Source of the DNA: Tritrichomonas musculus
Lineage: Eukaryota; Parabasalia; Tritrichomonadida; Tritrichomonadidae
Direction: 5' to 3'
NCBI GenBank assembly: GCA_039105265.1
Contig: JAPFFF010000005.1
Span: forward strand, 2,031,501-2,095,500
Length of the DNA: 64,000 nucleotides
The stretch's first letter is position 1. Every line of letters begins with the position of its first letter. The position numbers were made by a program, and so were the translations under genes. The notes below the pieces were generated by a model. It was given only the letters and a program-made list of their open reading frames with translations. It ran no database searches and was not told the origin of the DNA. Shown here one piece after another: positions 54,735-62,624 of this stretch.

Positions 54735-54870
54735 GATAAACCTAATAACTAACTCGCTAACGAATTAATCTGTAAACGATATCACTAACGAAATACATTA
54801 AATGAACTCATGTGTATTGTTTAGTAAACGAACTCACTAACGATTCATTGAATACGAATCACTAACGATA
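54735..54870 (+). repeat. Cluster of CTAACGA motifs
   Basis: Within 135 bp, CGCTAACGAATT, CACTAACGAAAT, CACTAACGATTC and CACTAACGATAA occur, plus related GTAAACGA words. Short iterated motifs near an element end may bind a replication or regulatory protein (inference). Confidence 0.55.
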
Positions 54871-54890
54871 ACATGTATGAACCATCTATA

Positions 54891-54979
54891 AACGATCAGA
54901 ATCACTCATGAACCACGTCGTTGGTTAGTGGGTTAACTATAACCCGATATGTACCCTTTATAGTAACCATGCGATTTTA
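54891..54979 (+). promoter_or_regulatory. Maverick intergenic repeat, copy 1 (about 90 nt)
   Basis: Shares GATCAGAATCACTCATGAA, CCCGATATGTACCC and TATAGTAAC with copies at 60192-60282 and 61379-61467. A GGGTTA-ACTA-TAACCC hairpin lies in the middle. It ends 90 bp before the ATG of the 109-aa gene. Confidence 0.75.
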
Positions 54980-55068
54980 TGGTCGATAATGATGAATTCG
55001 CTGACGAATCATGAGATGAATTCGCTGACGATGAAGAGTAAGTGATGTTTATTTTTGGTTTCATTTAA

Positions 55069-55398
55069 ATGAGTTATAGAAGAGATAACACAGAAGATGA
55101 ACACATTCCGTTACCAATCGAAACGGTTGAATTAGCTATCGATGACTTCTTCGAATATTACGATCTCTTTAACATCAACAGTGTTGATGAACTATGTGAA
55201 TCACTTCATGACTATCTCTATGACATTGGTATCGATATAGACTTCAACCTCAACAACATCATCAACTACTACAACATCAATGATCTTAACGAACTCAATA
55301 ATCGATTCATAGCTAGCTATGATGATGTATCTATGGATAAGAAGATCCAGTTGATCTATAAATGCATAGAACTTATGATAAACCGATCAACGATTTAA
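55069..55398 (+). CDS. Maverick small acidic protein
   Basis: 109 aa, ATG at 55069 directly after a TTTCATTTAA initiator-like sequence (TCATTT). Very acidic and rich in Asn, Tyr and Ile (IDDFFEYYDLFNINSVDELC). Family unknown. The first gene from the left end of the element; the copy-1 repeat lies upstream. Confidence 0.65.
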   Translation: MSYRRDNTEDEHIPLPIETVELAIDDFFEYYDLFNINSVDELCESLHDYLYDIGIDIDFNLNNIINYYNINDLNELNNRFIASYDDVSMDKKIQLIYKCIELMINRSTI

Positions 55399-55579
55399 AC
55401 CATATGTAGATTCCAATGAGTAGTAAGTGAATGTTGTTTTTGATCTCATTTAAGATGAAATCGATAGAATACTATACGATGATGTTCATATACGTGTAAT
55501 CGTTGATGTCTCATCCGATAATGATATCAAAGTCAATACTCATGTGGATATTAATGTTAACGGTAATTATCGTTAAACT

Positions 55580-58500
55580 ATGAATATTATTTTTAAATCG
55601 ATTGAAATGACGAAGTTGTTGAGTAGACTATCGAAATCTGAGATTCTATCATTACCAGGGTTTGATAGATATGGATCACTCAAGATCAAAGAGTTGAAAC
55701 CTATATTGAAGAAGAGTATCAAACAGATGAATATCGCTTTTAGAGGTGTACGTGTATCTGATTACGTTAATCGATTCAATGAAATTCGTGAACAGAAACA
55801 ATCTGATGACGATCTATTTAAACGAATGTCGACAATGAAACATCAACAACAGAAACAACATCAAAGTCATGAACAGTATAAACAGTCATTGAAAGATACA
55901 GCTATGTTCGAACGTTCATTGATGAATATGAGTGAACTCTATTCAGTTCCAAAACCAAGTGAATCTAAACTATTCATCGAATCGTTAATGAATGTCGATA
56001 CTGAATATACGACAACCAAATCCGATGAACGACTCCGTTATGAAGAGAATGTTCATGACAAAGATGAGTATCAAAACGAGATGAAGAGAATGATGTTAGC
56101 CGCTAAGAATCATGAATCATTTGATACCGATATCGATGATGATAGTGAGAAACAATACGCTTTCGTTAAAGTGTTACGATATATTCGTAAGATGAAAACA
56201 AATGAATGGAGACCAGTCATTTATGGTTATGACATGAATGGAGATGGTCGAAGGTTCAATCTAAACAAAGAGTTAGATCTCGAAACTATGATACGATGTA
56301 TACTTGGTGAGATAACAGTAGAACAATACAGTTCCGATTGTGATCCGAATCTAATCGGTTGGGATTACATTCCAGTTCGATTCGAAGTGAAGTTCATCAA
56401 GATGACTAAGAATGAAGAGACTGGAAAGACTGAGTTCATCGAAAAGGTTGATGGTGAAGAAGTAGTAATCGAATCAGTTGATGACTTTCGTGGATCACCA
56501 GACGGTGGTTTCTTTCCGTACATCAACCTAATCAATGGTTTAGACTTGACCAGATATCAGATATTCAACACCATTGATAAGAAGAACTATCGTGATAACT
56601 GTTTCGTATACGCTTGTGTTCAATCAGGGGTGTTCAATGATGACGAACTCCATAAGCTTCGTTCAATAATGTTAACTCGATCGATACCAAATAAGAAGAT
56701 AACAGAAATAGCTATTCAAATGAAGTGTCACTTCGTGATTAGTAGAGTTGATGATAAGAGAGATTCACGACATCAGAAACGAGACTCAGTTGATACGCGT
56801 AAGAATCCAAAAGTCATAGCTGATCGTGTTGTTCGAATGCTGTTATATAAAGATCACTTCATGATTGATCATAACGAATTACTACCAATAACGAAGTTCT
56901 ATATCGAACACAAAGATGAGATCGACATGTTATATCCAGATATGAACATTCAACAACGATTCATCATATATGATATCACTAATAAAGGTACACCTATGAT
57001 AGAACCAGATGATTGGACTGGAACTGAATTCAAAACGATTATTAAATCTATGTTCGAACATGGATGTTTCAGAGAGATCAATCAATGTGAACAGGGTATA
57101 CTCGATACATGTGAGTTCGATAATCATTTGAATGACTACGTTAGTCTCAGTTATGATGAAGAATCATGTTGTAGACTTGAATCGGCTGACACTAAGAAGA
57201 TAACTGAATGGTCTCATATCTATTACGCTGATTACGAAACTGATGTAACTGTATCTCCACATCGACCATATCTGATTTGTCTCTGTGATGACAAACATTA
57301 TGTACCATTCACTGGATCTAATATCACATCAAGATTCTTGAACTCACTGAAGAGTAACTCATTAACGTACTTCCACAATCTGAAATACGATGGGTGTTTC
57401 TTCATCCATGAACCAGATTGGGAGACTCAAATAACTCAACGTAGTGGAACTCTATTACAAGTCGTTATGGATCAATATAAATGGATCCAAGTTATCGATC
57501 CAAAGACTAAGAAACCAGTTACCGATCCGAAAACCAATGAACCAAAGATGAAGAAGATACGATCTAAACATTTAACATTCCGTAACAGCTATTCGATTAT
57601 ACCAGCTCCATTATGTGATTTCGATGACATGTTCAATCTAAAGGTTCATAAAGAGATCATCGCTTATCGAATCTACACTGAAAAGAATCTACAACGAAAG
57701 ACTATACCATTCGATGAATTCTATGATCAATACGTTAACGAAAACATCGATAAGAAGACAGTAGACGAACTCGAACAAGATCGTAATCAGTTGATTCGAA
57801 ACGCTAAGTTCGCTAAATCATACGATGAAGCTGATGAAACTATCGATATCATGAAGTACGCTACGTTTTATTGTGTCAAAGATTGTATTACGTTGATGGA
57901 TGGGATGACGAAGTTCAATAACGATTTAGCTGAAGTGTTCACCAAAACCGATAAACCATGGATTGGTATTCATCAATTCATATCTATCTCAGCTGTTGGT
58001 TATGATTTCGCTCGTATATATGGTTGTTTCGATGGATGTTATCTATTAAGTGGTAAACCACAGAACTTCATCCAACGTTGTGTCAGTGGTGGTCGTACAA
58101 TGACAGCTAATAACGAAAAACAGTACATCGTTGGTGTAATCCAAGACTTCGACGCTGTTAGTCTATATCCATCATCTATGTCAATTATGGATGGAGTCGC
58201 TAAAGGTAAACCAAAGGTGATTCCAGATGATTGTACTCATGAACAGTTAATGAATTACGATACATTCTTTATCGAAGTCAACATCAACAAATTATCGTGT
58301 AAGTCCAATCGTCCGTATAAGTTCGGTCATGTATTCACCCATAATGAAGCTGGATCCAAAATATTCTGTAATGAAACAGTCGATCATTACTACGTCGATA
58401 AGATCACCTTAATGGATTTAATCGAATTCTATGATATTGATTACGAACTCATCCGTGGATACTATTTCGATGAAGGTTTCAACAAAAAGATCAATGAGTT

Positions 58501-59140
58501 CATCAAAACGTTATTCGATCTAAGATTGAAGTACAAGAATGAACATAATCCATTGGAGAAGACGATTAAACTGTTGTTGAACTCCATCTACGGTAAATCA
58601 ATATTGAAACCAATGAATGATGAAATCAAAGTCGTCAACAAGAAGAATCTTATATCATATATCTATCGTAACTATAACTTCATCAAAGAAGTATCATTCA
58701 ATGATTCAACTAAATGTTTCGTTAAGAAGATCAAACCAATCAACAATCACTTCAATCTTCCACAGTTTGGAGCTTCTGTGTTATCGTGGAGTAAACACAT
58801 CATGAATCAAGTGATGTCAACAGCTGAACAACACGGAATCGATATATACTACATTGATACAGATTCGATACACTTAAAAGAGTGTGATGTTGACAGATTA
58901 GCTGAGATCTATAAAGAAAAGTATGGTCGTGATTTGATCGGTAAACAGATGACACAGTTTCATTGTGATTTCGATTCATTTCCAGGTGCTACTGGTCAGA
59001 TACATTCACGTAAGTTGATCGCTCTTGGTAAGAAATCATATCTCGATATACTCGAAGATGAAACCGGAAACACTGGTTATCACATTAGTATGAAAGGTGT
59101 GAGTCAAAACAGTGTATACTCAATAAGTGTAAACGAATGA
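55580..59140 (+). CDS. Maverick protein-primed DNA polymerase B (pPolB)
   Basis: 1186 aa. The N-terminal 300 residues are charged and unassigned, and could include a terminal-protein-like part. The exonuclease region has YADYETD and YFHNLKYDG. The polymerase region has DFDAVSLYPSSM (motif A), KLLLNSIYGKS (motif B) and YIDTDSIH (motif C). This order and size are those of Polinton/adenovirus/phi29-type polymerases, which replicate linear DNA from a protein primer. Open throughout. It overlaps the following small gene by an ATGA start/stop junction. Confidence 0.93.
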   Translation: MNIIFKSIEMTKLLSRLSKSEILSLPGFDRYGSLKIKELKPILKKSIKQMNIAFRGVRVSDYVNRFNEIREQKQSDDDLFKRMSTMKHQQQKQHQSHEQYKQSLKDTAMFERSLMNMSELYSVPKPSESKLFIESLMNVDTEYTTTKSDERLRYEENVHDKDEYQNEMKRMMLAAKNHESFDTDIDDDSEKQYAFVKVLRYIRKMKTNEWRPVIYGYDMNGDGRRFNLNKELDLETMIRCILGEITVEQYSSDCDPNLIGWDYIPVRFEVKFIKMTKNEETGKTEFIEKVDGEEVVIESVDDFRGSPDGGFFPYINLINGLDLTRYQIFNTIDKKNYRDNCFVYACVQSGVFNDDELHKLRSIMLTRSIPNKKITEIAIQMKCHFVISRVDDKRDSRHQKRDSVDTRKNPKVIADRVVRMLLYKDHFMIDHNELLPITKFYIEHKDEIDMLYPDMNIQQRFIIYDITNKGTPMIEPDDWTGTEFKTIIKSMFEHGCFREINQCEQGILDTCEFDNHLNDYVSLSYDEESCCRLESADTKKITEWSHIYYADYETDVTVSPHRPYLICLCDDKHYVPFTGSNITSRFLNSLKSNSLTYFHNLKYDGCFFIHEPDWETQITQRSGTLLQVVMDQYKWIQVIDPKTKKPVTDPKTNEPKMKKIRSKHLTFRNSYSIIPAPLCDFDDMFNLKVHKEIIAYRIYTEKNLQRKTIPFDEFYDQYVNENIDKKTVDELEQDRNQLIRNAKFAKSYDEADETIDIMKYATFYCVKDCITLMDGMTKFNNDLAEVFTKTDKPWIGIHQFISISAVGYDFARIYGCFDGCYLLSGKPQNFIQRCVSGGRTMTANNEKQYIVGVIQDFDAVSLYPSSMSIMDGVAKGKPKVIPDDCTHEQLMNYDTFFIEVNINKLSCKSNRPYKFGHVFTHNEAGSKIFCNETVDHYYVDKITLMDLIEFYDIDYELIRGYYFDEGFNKKINEFIKTLFDLRLKYKNEHNPLEKTIKLLLNSIYGKSILKPMNDEIKVVNKKNLISYIYRNYNFIKEVSFNDSTKCFVKKIKPINNHFNLPQFGASVLSWSKHIMNQVMSTAEQHGIDIYYIDTDSIHLKECDVDRLAEIYKEKYGRDLIGKQMTQFHCDFDSFPGATGQIHSRKLIALGKKSYLDILEDETGNTGYHISMKGVSQNSVYSISVNE

Positions 59141-59289
59141 ATATTACAGTTGAAGAGTTATACGAACGATTATACAATGGTGAATCAATCACATTTGATC
59201 TCACTGATGGAACCAACTGTTTTCATAAGACGAAGTGTTTCCAACAAATCACATTACCACAGTTCTATCGAACCGTTCAATTCAAATGA
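59137..59289 (+). CDS. Maverick micro-ORF overlapping the polymerase stop
   Basis: 50 aa, too short for usual ORF filters. Begins MNITVEELYERLYNGESI and ends QFYRTVQFK. Its ATG shares ATGA with the polymerase stop codon, and codon composition matches the element. Function unknown. Coupled arrangement suggests co-transcription or translational coupling (inference). Confidence 0.5.
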   Translation: MNITVEELYERLYNGESITFDLTDGTNCFHKTKCFQQITLPQFYRTVQFK

Positions 59290-59349
59290 ACAATCATCGT
59301 CACCGGATCACATCATTGGATTTGAATCGATTATTTTTATTCTATCGAA

Positions 59350-59814
59350 ATGTCTGTCGAAATCAAACCAACCGTCAAAAGCTTCGTCGAAACCATTCAT
59401 CCAATCAACACTGATAAACTCTACGTGTATCTCGATAGTAAGATCTATCCAAACGAGTTCGGTATCAGTGTTCGTCCATTACTCGTCAAATACGGATCAA
59501 CTGTTATAGACATGTCCAAGATGATCGATATGTTTGGTAAGGTTCCATACATCACAGTGAAAGAGAATCGTTTTCGATCAGTATATAGAGATCCAATGTT
59601 GATGACAATCGATTTGAAACCAAAACAATACAAAGACAACAATTATTATCAATACTTCATCGATAAACTATGTTTACACTCCGAATTGAAGAGATATGAA
59701 GTGATCTACAACAAAGCTCATAAAGTCATCGCTGAATATAAACAAACGATCACTAAGAGTCAATCAGTTGATGATTTCCGTGAGATTGATAAAGATGACG
59801 ATGAACCAATCTAA
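59350..59814 (+). CDS. Maverick protein of unknown function, 154 aa
   Basis: ATG at 59350, 60 bp after the micro-ORF. Lys/Ile/Tyr-rich N-terminal half with LYVYLDSKIYPNEFGISVRP, a helical centre, and an acidic end (EIDKDDDEPI). No recognised motif. Composition and position mark it as part of the polymerase-side gene run. Confidence 0.65.
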   Translation: MSVEIKPTVKSFVETIHPINTDKLYVYLDSKIYPNEFGISVRPLLVKYGSTVIDMSKMIDMFGKVPYITVKENRFRSVYRDPMLMTIDLKPKQYKDNNYYQYFIDKLCLHSELKRYEVIYNKAHKVIAEYKQTITKSQSVDDFREIDKDDDEPI

Positions 59815-60070
59815 ATGGATTCATTCTATTTTTGATCCAAAAAGATGACAAAAACCAACTGTCTTCGTAGATGCGTCATGCATTCGATATGATGATGATA
59901 CTACCCGGGATCGTACATCCAATCCCATAAAGAGAAACAATATGCATCTACTCGGTTGGGGAACGTGATTTCATTACACGATTACATTTGTCGAGTGATA
60001 TACATTTACCACAAGGTGTTTAGTTCGCTAGGGTTCTATCACAAATATGATACAAAATAACACAGAAAAG

Positions 60071-60131
60071 TGGTACGGTAGCGAATCGAACCATGTTCCG
60101 GACCACCGATTCATGACTCTACCACTATACC
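60071..60131 (-). ncRNA. tRNA-like Pol III unit (candidate)
   Basis: On the minus strand, GGTATAGTGGTAGAGTCATG (A-box-like TAGTGGTAGAG) is followed 20 nt later by GGTTCGATTCG (B-box) and GTACC, which pairs with the 5' GGTA. A TTTT run follows within a few bases. The T-stem pairs poorly and the total is only about 61 nt, so a standard cloverleaf does not form. It may be a tRNA-derived relic, a minimal Pol III RNA or chance. Confidence 0.35.
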
Positions 60132-60191
60132 CGTTAGCGCTAACACTTATTAGATATCGATTTACTATTTATTCTGTTCACAGTCACTCAT

Positions 60192-60282
60192 AATCGATCA
60201 GAATCACTCATGAATCACTTCAATGGTTAATGGGTTACAATCTAACCCGATATGTACCCCTTATAGTAACCTATATGATTTT
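60192..60282 (+). promoter_or_regulatory. Maverick intergenic repeat, copy 2
   Basis: Same about 90-nt sequence as copy 1, with stem GGGTTA-CAATC-TAACCC. It ends 101 bp before the ATG of the 325-aa gene. Confidence 0.75.
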
Positions 60283-60383
60283 GATCCATTTTGATCCATT
60301 TTCGATACATTTCGACCATCATAACACGTTCACCAGAAACGCTATCAATCACATTCTAATCAATTATTTTATCGCTAATTCAA

Positions 60384-61361
60384 ATGATCGCTGAAACATC
60401 AACAACAATCAACGGACTTGACTTCGCTGATGAATCATCACGTAAGTTACTCTTCAACCCATCACTCATGATCATCGGAACTGAACAGATCATGGAGAAG
60501 TACAATACCAACTCCAATAACAATCAATTGAAAGAGTGGTATACTAAACGATCACAGATCAAAAACGATCTCTTCAACAGAACACTCGATACGAAGTGTA
60601 CTCGTGATAGAAACACTAAGAGTGTTGAAGATGTAGTCAATGTGTTCAATTCAATACCATCTCTGTTGTCATTCGCGAGATCCAAACCGATTATTCCAGA
60701 GTTCGATGAGATCCTTGTTAAACCAACTGATACAGCTGAGATCAAAAAGTTCATTCGTAAAGTCAACTATGAGATGATTGGTTATCATTGTAATCATAAA
60801 GTGATGAACGAACAGTGTGATCAAGTGTTCAAAAACATATCCGATCTATATCACAGTAAAGAGTATGTCGAGTATGAGTCATTCATTGATAGACTCTCAA
60901 AATTGATACATCAGATCCGATCGAAAGATAGTTATGGTAAAGACTTTCATGATGGTGAACTATATTACATACCATTGAATCATGAGATTAAACACATCAT
61001 CGATAACGTCATCAAGATGAATGGATCCATAACAGCTTATAACGCTAAGACCAATCCTGAATGTAGCCGATGTAAATCAACTGTACGTAAATACGAGTAC
61101 TCATTACGTGAGATTGAACGTATGAGATCAGAGATTCAACAAATCATATCTAAACCGGCTGAGTCTAAATACGATATCAGAGAGTTTCTGATGAAGAACT
61201 ATCAAACCGTTGATAGAGTTCCGTTAAGAGATGTCAAAGATAGATACAAACAAGAGTTCAATGTGAGTCTCAAGTTCGCTGATTTAATCGAAAAGATCGA
61301 GTCAACGAAGCTATTCAAGATCACTAACGTTCATAACATCAAGTACATGAATCGACTATAA
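60384..61361 (+). CDS. Maverick protein of unknown function, 325 aa
   Basis: ATG at 60384. Mostly helical. A CSRCKSTVRKYEYSLREIE segment (about 227) has a CxxC that could be half of a zinc site or a disulfide. The last 80 residues (YDIREFLMKNYQTVDRVPLR, then DRYKQEFNVSLKFADLIEKI) read like a winged-helix-type DNA-binding fold, a guess from pattern only. No family recognised. Confidence 0.65.
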   Translation: MIAETSTTINGLDFADESSRKLLFNPSLMIIGTEQIMEKYNTNSNNNQLKEWYTKRSQIKNDLFNRTLDTKCTRDRNTKSVEDVVNVFNSIPSLLSFARSKPIIPEFDEILVKPTDTAEIKKFIRKVNYEMIGYHCNHKVMNEQCDQVFKNISDLYHSKEYVEYESFIDRLSKLIHQIRSKDSYGKDFHDGELYYIPLNHEIKHIIDNVIKMNGSITAYNAKTNPECSRCKSTVRKYEYSLREIERMRSEIQQIISKPAESKYDIREFLMKNYQTVDRVPLRDVKDRYKQEFNVSLKFADLIEKIESTKLFKITNVHNIKYMNRL

Positions 61362-61378
61362 ATGAGTTATTTTTGGAT

Positions 61379-61467
61379 AAAATCATATAGGTTACTATAA
61401 GGGGTACATATCGGGTTAATTGTAACCCATTAACCAAACGATTGATTCATGAGTGATTCTGATCATT
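61379..61467 (-). promoter_or_regulatory. Maverick intergenic repeat, copy 3 (inverted)
   Basis: Inverted relative to copies 1 and 2; stem GGGTTA-ATTG-TAACCC. It lies between the 325-aa gene and the basic protein gene, facing the 3' end of the former, so it is not simply an upstream promoter. Confidence 0.75.
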
Positions 61468-61560
61468 ATCGAACTCATCCGTCAACATTTATACGATACG
61501 AATCTACTGATTCACCCATCAACGTTCACGTTCAATACTAATATTTTATTTTCAACGCAA

Positions 61561-61854
61561 ATGACTATCAATACCGACATCTTCAACGAAACAGACGTAA
61601 TCAAATCATTACGATCCAAACAATCCGACGAATTAGTCACTGACGACAACAATGTCAACGAACTACTCGCTGATGAACCAACCACTCCATCCAAATCCAA
61701 TCGTGGACGTAAACGTAAGTACGCTACTGACGAAGAGAGAATCATCGCTAGACGCTTACAACAAAAACAATACCGTGAACGAAAGAAACAAGAGTTAGCT
61801 GAGTTACGCGCGTTGAAAGCTCGTCTCGACGCTGAATCCAAATCAAACGAGTAA
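61561..61854 (+). CDS. Maverick basic DNA-binding-like protein, 97 aa
   Basis: ATG at 61561. The longer frame would begin with GTG upstream, inside repeat copy 3. The N-terminal half is acidic. Residues about 45-92 are NRGRKRKYATDEERIIARRL and then QQKQYRERKKQELAEL, an AT-hook-like patch followed by a long basic amphipathic helix, resembling a bZIP basic region with a very short zipper. Probably a nucleic-acid-binding regulator or packaging protein. Convergent with the next gene, 5 bp apart. Confidence 0.65.
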   Translation: MTINTDIFNETDVIKSLRSKQSDELVTDDNNVNELLADEPTTPSKSNRGRKRKYATDEERIIARRLQQKQYRERKKQELAELRALKARLDAESKSNE

Positions 61855-61859
61855 ATCCA

Positions 61860-62621
61860 TTAATGTAATTTCATTTTTGGATTATCACATGGTTTAACTT
61901 TGATGGTAACGAACATCGGACTGGCTAACACTACTGGTTGATACTGGAAGTCGACTAGTTGTAGATCGATTTGTTTGAATGAATCTATGTTAACGATATT
62001 TTTGATTGGTTTACCATAGGTTTCGAAGTTCTGGATGATTGGTGTATCTGTGTCGATGATATGATCGATACTTGCTATGACTGATGGTGTGTATTCTATG
62101 TCACCGATATTAGATTGAATAGCTTGACCCTGTTTCGATACCAAATATAGTTTATTCGCATAGTCTCTAATCGGTCTCTCAGCTATAATCAATTCATTAG
62201 CTGGATATACCTTATTGAGTTTCATGTTGTATAGTCCAGTGACTAATCCAGCGCGATGATCAATTCGTGTGAATTTGAATTCATCCATTAACGGAGTAAT
62301 CAGTGTTCGACCTCTACTTCCATCACCATCAACGTTAATTCCGACATTGATATATCTTTCAGCATTATCCCATTTGAGTATACTATTCGCATCTTTCTTA
62401 CTAACGTTGAACAGATCTAGACACTCCAATTTATGTTTTTGAATGTCACCCCAATCATCTTTATATTCGAATTCGATTACATCATCATCTGTCGTTATCA
62501 ATAGATCTCTCGTGTTTATCGAAGCGACATGATATTCAATGTACTCACAATTCCATGGTATGTTAATGTTTGCTTGTAAATGACTGTAGTCCGGTCCGGT
62601 ACTTTGTAACGATAACAGCAT
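61860..62621 (-). CDS. Maverick candidate minor capsid (penton-like) protein
   Basis: 253 aa, ATG at 62621. Beta-strand-rich with few helices (INIPWNCEYIEYHVASINT, VVLASPMFVTIKVKPC), a size close to Polinton minor capsid jelly-roll proteins. The label is inference from size, secondary-structure pattern and element context; I see no diagnostic motif. Divergent from the next gene with only 3 nt between the start codons. Confidence 0.45.
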   Translation of the reverse strand: MLLSLQSTGPDYSHLQANINIPWNCEYIEYHVASINTRDLLITTDDDVIEFEYKDDWGDIQKHKLECLDLFNVSKKDANSILKWDNAERYINVGINVDGDGSRGRTLITPLMDEFKFTRIDHRAGLVTGLYNMKLNKVYPANELIIAERPIRDYANKLYLVSKQGQAIQSNIGDIEYTPSVIASIDHIIDTDTPIIQNFETYGKPIKNIVNIDSFKQIDLQLVDFQYQPVVLASPMFVTIKVKPCDNPKMKLH

Positions 62622-62624
62622 TTT

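Larger units (their letters stand above)
59815..60383. other. Maverick intergenic spacer
   Basis: 570 bp with no protein gene. It carries a tRNA-like minus-strand unit (about 60071-60131) and repeat copy 2 (60192-60282). Confidence 0.6.

Noticed and set aside
61453-61560. N-terminal extension of the Maverick basic protein
   Set aside because: Begins with GTG and overlaps intergenic repeat copy 3; the ATG at 61561 gives a normal start.
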